Shown one piece after another: positions 26,772 through 34,646 of a DNA stretch of 64,000 nt (positions within the stretch are counted from its first letter, which is position 1; each line of letters starts with the position of its first letter). A program made the translations under genes and the position numbers. The notes under the pieces are model-generated. The model was given only the letters and a program-made list of their open reading frames with translations, was not told the origin of the DNA and did not search any database. The stretch is from Rhizobium sophorae (GTDB lineage: Bacteria > Pseudomonadota > Alphaproteobacteria > Rhizobiales > Rhizobiaceae): positions 124,001 to 188,000 of the forward strand of contig NZ_JABFCN010000046.1 of NCBI RefSeq assembly GCF_013087515.1, given 5' to 3'.

Positions 26772-27701
26772 TTACGTCACCGCAAGCTTCAGGCCTTCGC
26801 GCGGCGTGACGAGGGGCGACCAGCCAAGCACTTCGCGGGCGTGGGATATGTCGACTTGCAGGGAACCGCAAAGACGCTGGTAAACGGCGTCCTTTCCCGT
26901 GACTCTCGCGCCCATCTGCAACAGGGCGGGGGGAAAGGGAAGCAGCATCGGTTTGACACCCAGCCCTGCGGCAATCCCTTCGATAAGTCCGGGAGTCGAA
27001 AGATCTTCTCCATCACCTGCGAGAAAGGTCTGGCCGGATGCGCCGGGATGCTTCATCCCGGCGATGATCAGGTCGACGAGATTTGGAAGCGCGACCAGTG
27101 TCCGGCGGTTCTTCAGCGAGGCAAAGGGGAGCGGTATCTTCTTCCGGACAAGTCCGACGAGCAGGGCGAAGTTGCCCCGCGCGCCGGGTCCATAGACGAG
27201 CGGCGGGCGAATGATGACCACTTCCATGCCTGTTCGGGCGGCGATTTCATGCAGCCCGATTTCAGTTTCCAGCTTCGAGATGCCATAGGGATCGATCGGC
27301 ATTGGCGTATCGTCATGCCGGAAGGGCCGATCGTTCTCCTCGCCATTGACCTTGATGCTGCTAATGAAGACGAACCTTTTTACGCCTGCGCGGGCGGCCT
27401 GCTCGGCGAGGTTCAACGTGGCGGCGGTGTTGATCCGACGAAATGCCGCAAGCGGATCGGCTGCGCGGTCGTGCATGATGTGAACACGAGCGGCGAGATG
27501 GACGATGACATCAATACCCTCGAGAACTGCCGCCCAATCGGTTTCGCTTGTTATCTCGATGGGAAAATGCCGCACAGATGTCGGGAAGCTGGCGGCTGCA
27601 GATCGCGTCGTCACCGCAAGCTCGCATATTCGCTCTCCATGCAGTCTTTCGACGAGAGGCCCACCGATAAAGCCGGCTGCGCCGGTAATGAGGCATCGCA
27701 T
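26772..27701 (-). CDS. NAD-dependent epimerase/dehydratase (extended SDR)
   Basis: 309 residues. N-terminal NAD-binding TGAAGFIG (6-13) and the catalytic Y139-x-x-x-K143 with a preceding Ser-Ser pair at 114-115. Resembles nucleotide-sugar 4-epimerases or dehydratases of polysaccharide synthesis; substrate not determinable. Single minus-strand gene placed between murB and ddl, where it breaks the usual dcw order. Confidence 0.82.
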   Translation of the reverse strand: MRCLITGAAGFIGGPLVERLHGERICELAVTTRSAAASFPTSVRHFPIEITSETDWAAVLEGIDVIVHLAARVHIMHDRAADPLAAFRRINTAATLNLAEQAARAGVKRFVFISSIKVNGEENDRPFRHDDTPMPIDPYGISKLETEIGLHEIAARTGMEVVIIRPPLVYGPGARGNFALLVGLVRKKIPLPFASLKNRRTLVALPNLVDLIIAGMKHPGASGQTFLAGDGEDLSTPGLIEGIAAGLGVKPMLLPFPPALLQMGARVTGKDAVYQRLCGSLQVDISHAREVLGWSPLVTPREGLKLAVT

Positions 27702-27781
27702 GATCTGTTCCCGTTTTGCCGTGAGTGTTCCGGTTTACCGGAAGTGCTCACGGCATCAATTAAAAAGCCGCTTTGAATCTA

Positions 27782-27826
27782 CGCATCGTGCTTTCAGAAA
27801 ATCGATTCCGATTTTCGGCCGATGCG
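27782..27826. repeat. Rhizobial-type nested palindrome
   Basis: Outer arms cgcatcg (27782-27788) and cgatgcg (27820-27826); inner arms gaaaatcg (27797-27804) and cgattttc (27809-27816) around attc. From memory, this GAAAATCGATTCCGATTTTC type of palindrome is repeated between genes in Rhizobium chromosomes. It lies next to the decayed transporter fragment. Confidence 0.55.
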
Positions 27827-27864
27827 CTAGCCGTCGCGGCTTGTTGTTCATTTGCTGCTCGAGA

Positions 27865-27917
27865 CTCAGACTTCCTCGCGGCCCGACAGCCGACACAGCT
27901 CAGCGGAGAGACCGCAA
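27865..27917 (-). pseudogene. Decayed 3' end of an MHS/MFS transporter gene
   Basis: 27865-27892 matches 33063-33090, the end of the intact transporter gene, at 26 of 28 bases in the same orientation, and similarity fades out by about 27917. Relative to the intact gene there is a 1-base deletion, so the frame is broken. Only about 17 codons remain. Weak similarity extends leftward over the region after the stop codon (about 27833 compared with 33031). Confidence 0.65.
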
Positions 27918-27997
27918 TATGGGGGCCCCGTCAGCAGCACAGCATCAGGCAAAATGGAGGTAGTCTGGAAATCACCGTCTACTTCCCAACCCCTTCT

Positions 27998-28753
27998 TCA
28001 GTGAGCGGTATAGGCCCCGTCCACCAAATAGTGCACCCCAGTGATGAAACTGGCCTGCTCGGACAGGAGGAAACACACAAGAGTCGCGACCTCTTCCGGT
28101 TTTCCACGCCTGCCCATTGGTTGAAGCGATGCCATGCGTCGCGTACTCGCCACCTCAAGGTGCTCTGACAAAAGTGGTGTTTCAATCCAGCCGGGACCGA
28201 CGGCATTTATGCGGATACCCAATCTCGCATACTCCATCGCAGCGACTTTCGTCAGTCCGACAACCCCGTGCTTGGCTGCGGTGTATGCCGCCGCGGTGGG
28301 TAATCCAACGGACCCGAGAGTGGAAGACATATTCACGATTGCGCCGCCGCCAAGCTTAAGCATCGCGCCAATTTCGGACTTCATGCAATAGAAAACGCTG
28401 TTCAGATTGACGTTCATCACCTTGTGCCAATTGTCGAGCGGATAGTCTGCGACCGCGGCGCGCACCCCATCAATTCCCGCATTATTGACCGCCAGATCCA
28501 AGCCGCCACATGTCTCGACGGTAAAATCGACAAGTCTCTGCACACTTCCACTGTCACTGACATCGACGACAAATTCACAGGCGCGGCCTCCCTCTGATCT
28601 GATTGCGGCGGCAATCGTGTGTGCTGCGTCAGCATTGATATCGGCGACAACAACCTCGGCACCCTCCTCAGCGAGTTGTCGGGAAACGGCGGCACCAATT
28701 CCGGAACCTGCGCCCGTTACGATCGCGATTTTTCCCTCCAGGCAAAGCTTCAT
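27998..28753 (-). CDS. SDR-family short-chain dehydrogenase/reductase
   Basis: 251 residues from ATG 28753 (AAGGA upstream; the longer frame to 28807 adds an unlikely N-terminus). Classical SDR: TGAGSGIG 13-20, NNAG 90-93, Ser in NMSS near 143, Y157-x-x-x-K161. NAD(P)-dependent oxidation or reduction of an unknown alcohol or ketone. The C-terminal VDGAYTAH is typical of FabG-like enzymes. Faces away from the lipoprotein genes to its right. Confidence 0.85.
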   Translation of the reverse strand: MKLCLEGKIAIVTGAGSGIGAAVSRQLAEEGAEVVVADINADAAHTIAAAIRSEGGRACEFVVDVSDSGSVQRLVDFTVETCGGLDLAVNNAGIDGVRAAVADYPLDNWHKVMNVNLNSVFYCMKSEIGAMLKLGGGAIVNMSSTLGSVGLPTAAAYTAAKHGVVGLTKVAAMEYARLGIRINAVGPGWIETPLLSEHLEVASTRRMASLQPMGRRGKPEEVATLVCFLLSEQASFITGVHYLVDGAYTAH

Positions 28754-28983
28754 CGTCTCTGTCCTTGTTGATATGCTAATATTCGATCGGCGCGAATATT
28801 GATGCAAGGGGTTTCCCGGATAAATAGAAGCGCATGGTATTGCGCAGCTCCGGAAGTTGCCAGTGTTGCGAACTCATCCTCCACAGCAATGAGTGTCTTT
28901 GTCAAAAGATGTCGCAATCTAATTTGGAATGAACGGGCTAATTTGGAATGAACGGGATTGACGGAATTACTTGGCAGGTGGAA

Positions 28984-29571
28984 ATGAACAAACACCAAAT
29001 TACACGCCGGGGGCTGGTGCTGGCGAGCCTGGCTCTGATGCTTTCTGGATGTACTTCGGGCGATGGGCCGCCGCTGCGCTACCGGTTTGCGATGGATCCG
29101 GATTTCGATCCCCGCTATCGACGACAGGAGGTCGCTTATACGGGGAGTGAACCGCCCGGAACTATCGTCGTCGATACGGCGAGCCGCTACCTTTACTTCG
29201 TGGAGGCAGGCGGACTGGCGACTCGCTATGGCGTTGCCGTCGGAGAGGAAGGACTGAGTTTCAAGGGTGAGGCCACCATCGGCCATAAGGCAGAGTGGCC
29301 TTCGTGGAAGCCCACCAATGACATGATTCAGCGCAAACCCCGGCTGGCCCAATATGCCGACGGGATACCGGGAGGACCGCTCAACCCTCTCGGTGCAGCG
29401 GCCCTCTACCTCTACCAAGGTGGACAAGATACCCTGTTCCGGTTGCACGGAACGAATGCCCCCTGGTCGATAGGCCGTGCAGTTTCGAATGGGTGTATTC
29501 GCTTGACGAACGCAAACATCGTCGATCTGTACTCTCGTACACGCGTAGGCACGCGCGTCGTTGTCATCTGA
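28984..29571 (+). CDS. L,D-transpeptidase lipoprotein (YkuD domain)
   Basis: 195 residues from ATG 28984 (GGTGGA upstream). Signal peptide with a twin Arg and lipobox ending at C23. YkuD domain with H155, S168 and catalytic C171 in the SNGCIRL motif. Such enzymes form 3-3 cross-links in peptidoglycan or attach outer-membrane proteins to it; rhizobia encode many. It lies in the accessory segment within the dcw cluster. Confidence 0.88.
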   Translation: MNKHQITRRGLVLASLALMLSGCTSGDGPPLRYRFAMDPDFDPRYRRQEVAYTGSEPPGTIVVDTASRYLYFVEAGGLATRYGVAVGEEGLSFKGEATIGHKAEWPSWKPTNDMIQRKPRLAQYADGIPGGPLNPLGAAALYLYQGGQDTLFRLHGTNAPWSIGRAVSNGCIRLTNANIVDLYSRTRVGTRVVVI

Positions 29572-29734
29572 TGGTGTTTACCATTTAAAATCGCAGGGTT
29601 GGTCATAGCAATAGGTATCTGCTAATGTAGATTCGTTGCATGTTGCATCATATCTGCCCTATCCAGGGTGCTGATTGTCGCTAAACTTTAAGGTGTAGCC
29701 CTCAAAAGCTATCCCATGATGAGGAGAGGACTTC

Positions 29735-29857
29735 ATGATGAGCAGAATTCTAGTCGTGATCGTTGCAATGTTTGCGGTGGCCAATCTGAGTGCTTGCGGG
29801 TCGATTGGCAAAGGCAAGGGGAAGGCCCCACCGCCGGCAGAAGCAGTCTACAAGTAG
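29735..29857 (+). CDS. 40-residue small lipoprotein
   Basis: ATG 29735 (followed by a second ATG) sits behind a strong GGAGAGGA. The peptide has a hydrophobic signal, lipobox LSAC (C21), and a short tail GSIGKGKGKAPPPAEAVYK. It is followed 19 bp later by a perfect 10-bp terminator hairpin, so it is a complete single-gene unit. Function unknown; small Lys/Pro-rich lipoproteins of this kind are common in Rhizobiales. Confidence 0.75.
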   Translation: MMSRILVVIVAMFAVANLSACGSIGKGKGKAPPPAEAVYK

Positions 29858-29876
29858 CATATCGCGTTTGAAATTT

Positions 29877-29907
29877 AGGAAGGGTCACATAGACCCTTCC
29901 TCTTCTT
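29877..29907 (+). terminator. Terminator after the small lipoprotein
   Basis: aggaagggtc (29877-29886), loop acata, gacccttcct (29892-29901), perfect 10-bp stem followed by cttctta. Confidence 0.75.
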
Positions 29908-30018
29908 ACACCATAAACCGCCAGGCTTGCGCTCCTTCGCAACTCACAGCGCACGAGTGGCTTTTTATATGCTGACTTCGGGCTCCCATTCCTCAGGGCC
30001 TGCATATGGAGCTTAGTG

Positions 30019-30603
30019 ATGGCGCTTGGAAGAGGCGGTGTGTCGCTAGTTATTGCGTTGGCGGTCATGGCATCGTCATGCCAGACAGAAGACAAAAGGC
30101 CTCTACCGCATTATACGTCGAATGGCAGAGGCGTAGCTCCAACCAATGCGGCTGAAAACAAATCAAATCGGTATTTCATCGAATTCCGCTCACGCTATGC
30201 GCTGACCTACGGCCACACCTACGTCGTTTTTGGGCGGGCGGATAAGAGCGGAAAGATGATCAATCCCGAAGTTGCCGGACTTGCGCCAGCTTCTGACAAT
30301 GCCGCGCCCTATGTATTAGGCCATTTCATACCCGTTCCGGCCTCGACCGGAGCAACGGATGGTGACCTGGAAGAGCAGTACAGGTCGGCAAGCTGGCGTG
30401 TGATGCTGACTGATGATGAATATAGCGACACAGTTGCGTATATACGCAAACTGCAGGCAACCACTCATCTCTGGGAGGCAACGGTTTATAATTGCAACGC
30501 CTTTGTGGCGGATATCGCACGGCACATGGGTTATAAGGCGCCCGGCATTTGGCTAAGGCCGCAACAATTCATTGCAACCCTGCGGGAGATGAATACAGGT
30601 TGA
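30019..30603 (+). CDS. Unrecognised lipoprotein with conserved-looking His and Cys
   Basis: 194 residues from ATG 30019 (GGAG seven bases upstream; GTG 30016 is an alternative). Signal peptide with lipobox ending at C21. I do not recognise the family with certainty. GHTYVVFGR (H66) and YNCNAFVADIAR (C159) in that order are reminiscent of permuted NlpC/P60 (YiiX/LRAT-like) or PPPDE papain-fold enzymes, which would make it a lipid- or peptide-acting thiol hydrolase. That is an inference from two motifs only. It stands alone in the accessory segment. Confidence 0.6.
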   Translation: MALGRGGVSLVIALAVMASSCQTEDKRPLPHYTSNGRGVAPTNAAENKSNRYFIEFRSRYALTYGHTYVVFGRADKSGKMINPEVAGLAPASDNAAPYVLGHFIPVPASTGATDGDLEEQYRSASWRVMLTDDEYSDTVAYIRKLQATTHLWEATVYNCNAFVADIARHMGYKAPGIWLRPQQFIATLREMNTG

Positions 30604-30675
30604 TGCGTGCGGGCATCCAAGACACGCGTTGGCGATCGCGGAAGGCCGATCATAGAAAGGTTCTGGTGACTTGAT

Positions 30676-31269
30676 TTGAACTTATCAGCAGCCGTCGTCG
30701 GCGAGGTCGTCTGGGTTATCGGAATTGTTGCATGGTGCATCATTCGATACCCATTTGAGCGCCGCGCAAAGCGAGTGCCTGTTATCAGCAACCGTCGTAC
30801 CGGTTCTGAGGCGGTCGGGCTTGCGGCAGCTCTCGCTGGACTTGCGATCGTGCCGGGATTCTACGTCGCGACCGGCATTCCCGAAGCCGCCGACTATACA
30901 CCTCATTTGTGGGCCGTCGTGATCGGGGCAATACTGTTCTGTACCGCAATGTGGGTCTTTCGAAGAACCCACAAGCAATTAGGACGAAACTGGTCGATTA
31001 CGCTGGAGATCCGTCAGCAGCACGAATTGATATGCGCTGGCCCATACTCTCTTGTCCGTCACCCCATGTACACGTCGTTCCTTCTGATGGGGCTTTCACA
31101 AGCGTTTCTGCTGTCGAACTGGGTGGCAGGCATGGCAGGCCTAATCGGCTTCACCGTTCTATTCTTCCTAAGGGTGGACAAGGAAGAACGTATGATGTTG
31201 GAAGTTTTCGGCCCGCAATACCACGCGTATATGGCGAAGACCAAGCGCATCATCCCTTATCTTTACTAG
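30676..31269 (+). CDS. ICMT-like membrane methyltransferase
   Basis: 197 residues from TTG 30676; no good ATG exists, so the start is uncertain. About five membrane segments and the isoprenylcysteine/phospholipid methyltransferase signature: GPYSLVRHPMYTS (122-134), E170-E171 and a late FGPQYHAYMAKTKRIIP. SAM-dependent methylation of a lipid or prenyl-type carboxyl group is expected; bacteria lack prenylated proteins of the eukaryotic kind, so the substrate is unknown. First of a three-gene operon, 10 bp before the acyltransferase gene. Confidence 0.78.
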   Translation: MNLSAAVVGEVVWVIGIVAWCIIRYPFERRAKRVPVISNRRTGSEAVGLAAALAGLAIVPGFYVATGIPEAADYTPHLWAVVIGAILFCTAMWVFRRTHKQLGRNWSITLEIRQQHELICAGPYSLVRHPMYTSFLLMGLSQAFLLSNWVAGMAGLIGFTVLFFLRVDKEERMMLEVFGPQYHAYMAKTKRIIPYLY

Positions 31270-31279
31270 AGGTGGCAAG

Positions 31280-32065
31280 ATGAGAGGCCGAACGATCAAG
31301 CTCTCGGCATCGCGACGACTTGTCGGAGATCTGATGAGATTCTCGATCGGGGTGCCACGTGTGACGGTCCAGCGGCAAATGAACCTTCGGCCTCTCCTCG
31401 ATGCCAGAGACGGAACGGATGCCCGGCCGTCCTGGACGGTGCTTTTCTTGAAGGGATACGCCCTGCTCTCTCAAGAGATCCCCGAATTGCGGCGCGCCTA
31501 TATCAAGTTTCCAAGGCCGCAGCTCTATGAATATCCGGCCAGTGTGGCCTCAATTGCCCATGAGCGCGAGCATGAGGGAGAGCGGGTCGTTCTGCTGAGC
31601 ATCATCAAAGGTCCCGAGCAACGCTCCATTTCCCAGCTAGAAACGTTGATCCGCGCAGCGAGGTCACTTCCGGTTCTGGAGATCAAGGAGTTTCGGCGCT
31701 CTCTGAAGCTTGCTCGCGCACCTGCCCCTGTGAGGTGGCTGCTCATGTGGCTCGGGCTCAATATCGGGCGGAAGCGTGCGCACTATTTCGGCACGTTCCA
31801 ATTGTCTGTCTATTCGGGTCTGGGAGCGGAGTCCCTCAACCCGCTCACTCCACTGACCACACTTCTCAACTACGGTCCAATCGACGAGGATGGATCGGTT
31901 GCTGTCCGCATCCACTATGACCACAGGGTCATGGATGGAGCGAATGTCGCCCGGGCGTTAGAGCGGTTCGAAAGAATCTTGAACTGCGAGATCGCCGACG
32001 AAGTGAGAAACCTCGCCCAAAGCGGTACTCCTGCCATCATGTCGGCGGCAGGGACATCGAAATGA
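31280..32065 (+). CDS. Free-standing E2-type acyltransferase domain (2-oxoacid dehydrogenase E2 catalytic fold)
   Basis: 261 residues with no lipoyl or subunit-binding domain. The C-terminal part carries D214-H-R-V-M-D-G220, the catalytic motif of dihydrolipoamide acyltransferases (H215), and the N-terminal part resembles the beginning of the same CAT-like fold (LKGYALLSQEIPELR). Without a lipoyl arm it probably uses acyl-CoA or acyl-ACP and another acceptor (inference). SD GAGGTGG. Coupled to the next gene by a 4-bp ATGA overlap. Confidence 0.72.
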   Translation: MRGRTIKLSASRRLVGDLMRFSIGVPRVTVQRQMNLRPLLDARDGTDARPSWTVLFLKGYALLSQEIPELRRAYIKFPRPQLYEYPASVASIAHEREHEGERVVLLSIIKGPEQRSISQLETLIRAARSLPVLEIKEFRRSLKLARAPAPVRWLLMWLGLNIGRKRAHYFGTFQLSVYSGLGAESLNPLTPLTTLLNYGPIDEDGSVAVRIHYDHRVMDGANVARALERFERILNCEIADEVRNLAQSGTPAIMSAAGTSK

Positions 32066-32940
32066 CCCCGCACAGTGAGCCCCGTTTGGCTGTCGTCGTG
32101 GTCGGTGCTTCCCGTGGCATTGGACGAGCAATCGCAAAGGTTGCGGCACGTGAACGCAATGTCGTCGTACTCGTCGCGCGTTCGCCTGAGGGCCTCGCTG
32201 CGGCGGCACTCGACGTACAGCAGGCCGGTGGTGAGGCGTTCACGTTGGAGCTGGATCTCCTTGCAGCCGATGCGTCAGCGCGTCTCGAGGCTTTTCTCAC
32301 TGCCAACGATTTGGTTTGCGGCGTCCTGGTCAACAGTGCCGGGTATGGTCTGCGAGGCGCAGCAACGTTACTCCCCGTCAAAGATCAGATTGGGATCATC
32401 GATCTCAATATACGCGCCCTGACCGACATGACCCTTCGCTTCCTGCCTGGAATGCTGGCGCGCGGACGTGGCGGCGTGATCAATCTCGGCTCCATAGCGG
32501 GTCTCGTTCCCGGGCCGTACATGGCCTTGTATTACGCAAGCAAGGGTTTCGTGCACTCTTTTTCGGACGCGCTCCATCAGGAAGTGCGCCGCTTTGGCGT
32601 TACCGTGACATGTGTCGCGCCCGGACCGGTATCCACCGAATTCCTTGAAAAGGCCGGCGCGAATCGGGCGGCTCTCTTCAAGATATTGCCCAAGTTGGAC
32701 GCTGAATATGTCGCTGAGCGGGCCTGGAGCGGTTTCAACTCCGGCCGTCGCCGCGTTGTCCCCGGCATTTCAGCCAAGTTGTTTACTCTTGTCGCCGAAT
32801 TTTTGCCGACCGCGGCTATTCTCCCCCTGATCGGTCGCCTGCAGCGCAGGAGCAAAGATCCATGTCCTTGCGGTTCAGGGAAGAACCTCAAGGAATGTTG
32901 CGGTAGCCGCCCCTCTGCACGGAGCAAGCTGCAGAAATAG
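32062..32940 (+). CDS. SDR dehydrogenase fused to a C-terminal SEC-C zinc motif
   Basis: 292 residues. Classical SDR core: GASRGIG 15-21, NSAG 91-94, S144, Y157-x-x-x-K161. After a short hydrophobic stretch the last 27 residues contain C268-P-C270 and C279-C280 in CPCGSGKNLKECC, a SEC-C motif that in SecA binds zinc and SecB or ribosome. The core most resembles DltE/YqjQ-like SDRs, often acyl or lipid ketone reductases. SDR plus SEC-C is an unusual combination. Last gene of the three-gene operon; two hairpins follow. Confidence 0.82.
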   Translation: MTPHSEPRLAVVVVGASRGIGRAIAKVAARERNVVVLVARSPEGLAAAALDVQQAGGEAFTLELDLLAADASARLEAFLTANDLVCGVLVNSAGYGLRGAATLLPVKDQIGIIDLNIRALTDMTLRFLPGMLARGRGGVINLGSIAGLVPGPYMALYYASKGFVHSFSDALHQEVRRFGVTVTCVAPGPVSTEFLEKAGANRAALFKILPKLDAEYVAERAWSGFNSGRRRVVPGISAKLFTLVAEFLPTAAILPLIGRLQRRSKDPCPCGSGKNLKECCGSRPSARSKLQK

Positions 32941-32970
32941 TGTCCGTCGACGAGGGTGAAGGCGACCTAT

Positions 32971-33015
32971 GACTGCTGACAAACCCCAGCCAAGGCCAGG
33001 GGTTTGTCAGCAGTC
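32971..33015. terminator. 17-bp perfect hairpin between convergent genes
   Basis: Arms 32971-32987 (gactgctgacaaacccc) and 32999-33015 are perfectly complementary around an 11-nt loop. It follows the SDR-SEC-C stop by 30 bp. No T-tract on either side, but the stem is very stable. Confidence 0.6.
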
Positions 33016-33018
33016 TGA

Positions 33019-33050
33019 AGCCGCGACGAGCATCGCGGCTTTTGCGTTTG
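33019..33050 (+). terminator. Rho-independent terminator of the SDR-SEC-C operon
   Basis: agccgcga (33019-33026), loop cgagca, tcgcggct (33033-33040), then tttgcgttt. Perfect 8-bp GC-rich stem with a T-rich tail on the plus strand. Confidence 0.7.
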
Positions 33051-33063
33051 TGTGGCTGGTGGC

Positions 33064-34383
33064 TCAGACTTCTTCGCGGCCCGATAGCCGGATGCAGATG
33101 AGCGAGATCACCGCGGAGGCGGCGAGGTAGTAGCCGACATGGTCCAGGCTGTAGTGCGTGGCGAGCCAGGTGGCGATGTAAGGCGCCAGCGAAGCGCCGA
33201 AGATGCCGCCGAGGTTGAAGGTCATCGAGGCGCCGGTATAGCGCACCATAGTTGGGAAGGGGGCGGCGAGGGCCGCACCGATCGGACCATAGGTGAAGCC
33301 CATCAAGGCGAGGCCGATGATCGAGCACAGGAAAGCGCCTGTGAGACCGCTGGTCAACAGCGTCGCGTAGAAGAAGCCGAAGATCGCGATGGCAATCGTC
33401 GTCAGCGTCAGGATGATGCGGCGTGAATAGAGATCGGAGAGCCAGCCGGAAAGCGGGATTGTCAGGCCGAAGAAGACGACGCCGACAAGCTGGACGACCA
33501 GGAACTGCTCGCGGGAGTAACCGAGCCCACCCTTTTCCAGAGGTGTGGTACCCCAGGAGAGCGTGAAGACCGTCATCAGGTAGAACAGCACGAAGGTCGC
33601 AACGGCGATGAAGGTGCCAAGGATCAGGCTGCGCAGATGGTTGCGGAAGACCACCTCGATCGGCACGGCGACGCGCTCGTGCTTTTCGACGGCTTTGCGG
33701 AATTCCGGCGTCTCGGCGATCTTCAAGCGAACATAGAGGCCGACGGCGACGAGGGCGAGGCTGGCGATGAAGGGAATGCGCCATCCGTAGTCGAGGAAAT
33801 CCTCATTGCTCATCGTTTCCGCCAGGATGAGGAAGAAGCCGGAGGAGAGGATGAAGCCGATCGGAGCGCCGAGCTGTGGGAACATGGCATACCAGCTGCG
33901 CTTGCCGGGAGGAGCGTTTTCGGTGGCAAGCAGAACGGCGCCACCCCATTCGCCGCCGAGGCCAAGGCCCTGACCGAAGCGGCAAAGCGCCAGCAACAGC
34001 GGCGCGGCGATGCCGATCGCATCGTAGCCCGGCAGCATGCCGATCAGGACGGTCGAAAGCCCCATCGTCATCAGCGCGGCGACGAGCGTCGCCTTGCGGC
34101 CGATGCGGTCGCCGAAATGACCGAAAACCACAGCGCCGATGGGGCGGGCGAAAAAGGCGATCGAGAAGGTGACGAGCGACTGCAGCGTTGCGGCGTTCGA
34201 ATCGCTTGCCGGGAAGAAGAGATGCGGGAAGACGAGGACGGCTGCCGTCGCGTAGACGTAGAAGTCGAAGAATTCGATGGTGGTGCCGACAAGGCTGGCG
34301 ATAAGGACGCGAGCCGGAGAATTGACTTGCGCGCTGTTCGAGGCAGGAGTCGGCGATGCGGAGATCGCGTCTGTCATTTTCAT
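33064..34383 (-). CDS. MHS-type MFS transporter (metabolite:H+ symporter)
   Basis: 439 residues, about 12 membrane segments. Family motifs: TTIEFFDFYVYATAA at the first segment, FGHFGDRIGRKATL in loop 2-3 and RFGQGLGLGGEWGGAVL in the fifth segment. MHS proteins take up organic acids, betaine or proline with protons; the substrate is not readable. A decayed copy of its last codons lies at 27865-27917. Confidence 0.88.
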   Translation of the reverse strand: MKMTDAISASPTPASNSAQVNSPARVLIASLVGTTIEFFDFYVYATAAVLVFPHLFFPASDSNAATLQSLVTFSIAFFARPIGAVVFGHFGDRIGRKATLVAALMTMGLSTVLIGMLPGYDAIGIAAPLLLALCRFGQGLGLGGEWGGAVLLATENAPPGKRSWYAMFPQLGAPIGFILSSGFFLILAETMSNEDFLDYGWRIPFIASLALVAVGLYVRLKIAETPEFRKAVEKHERVAVPIEVVFRNHLRSLILGTFIAVATFVLFYLMTVFTLSWGTTPLEKGGLGYSREQFLVVQLVGVVFFGLTIPLSGWLSDLYSRRIILTLTTIAIAIFGFFYATLLTSGLTGAFLCSIIGLALMGFTYGPIGAALAAPFPTMVRYTGASMTFNLGGIFGASLAPYIATWLATHYSLDHVGYYLAASAVISLICIRLSGREEV

Positions 34384-34646
34384 TCCAATCAGTATTTTTA
34401 TGAAGCGCCTTGGGAGGCTCGCGGGTCTTAACGCAATTTCAGATCCGAGAAAATGTCAAAACATGCATTCGGTACAGGGGACGCGGCCCGCATGGGTTAC
34501 CGGCTCGCATCCCCCGGTGTCATTTCAAATCCTTGGGTTTTCCTTCCTTGCGCGAGGCTTGCCACGGCGGCGCCCGCGCGCTTGACCGGAATCGAATTGT
34601 AACAGATTCATTGCTAACCCTCTGGTTGAGGGCAAAGGAGATATCC

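Noticed and set aside
27773..28168. 131-residue plus-strand frame
   Set aside because: It crosses the palindrome and the decayed transporter fragment and runs antisense to the SDR gene; composition does not look coding.
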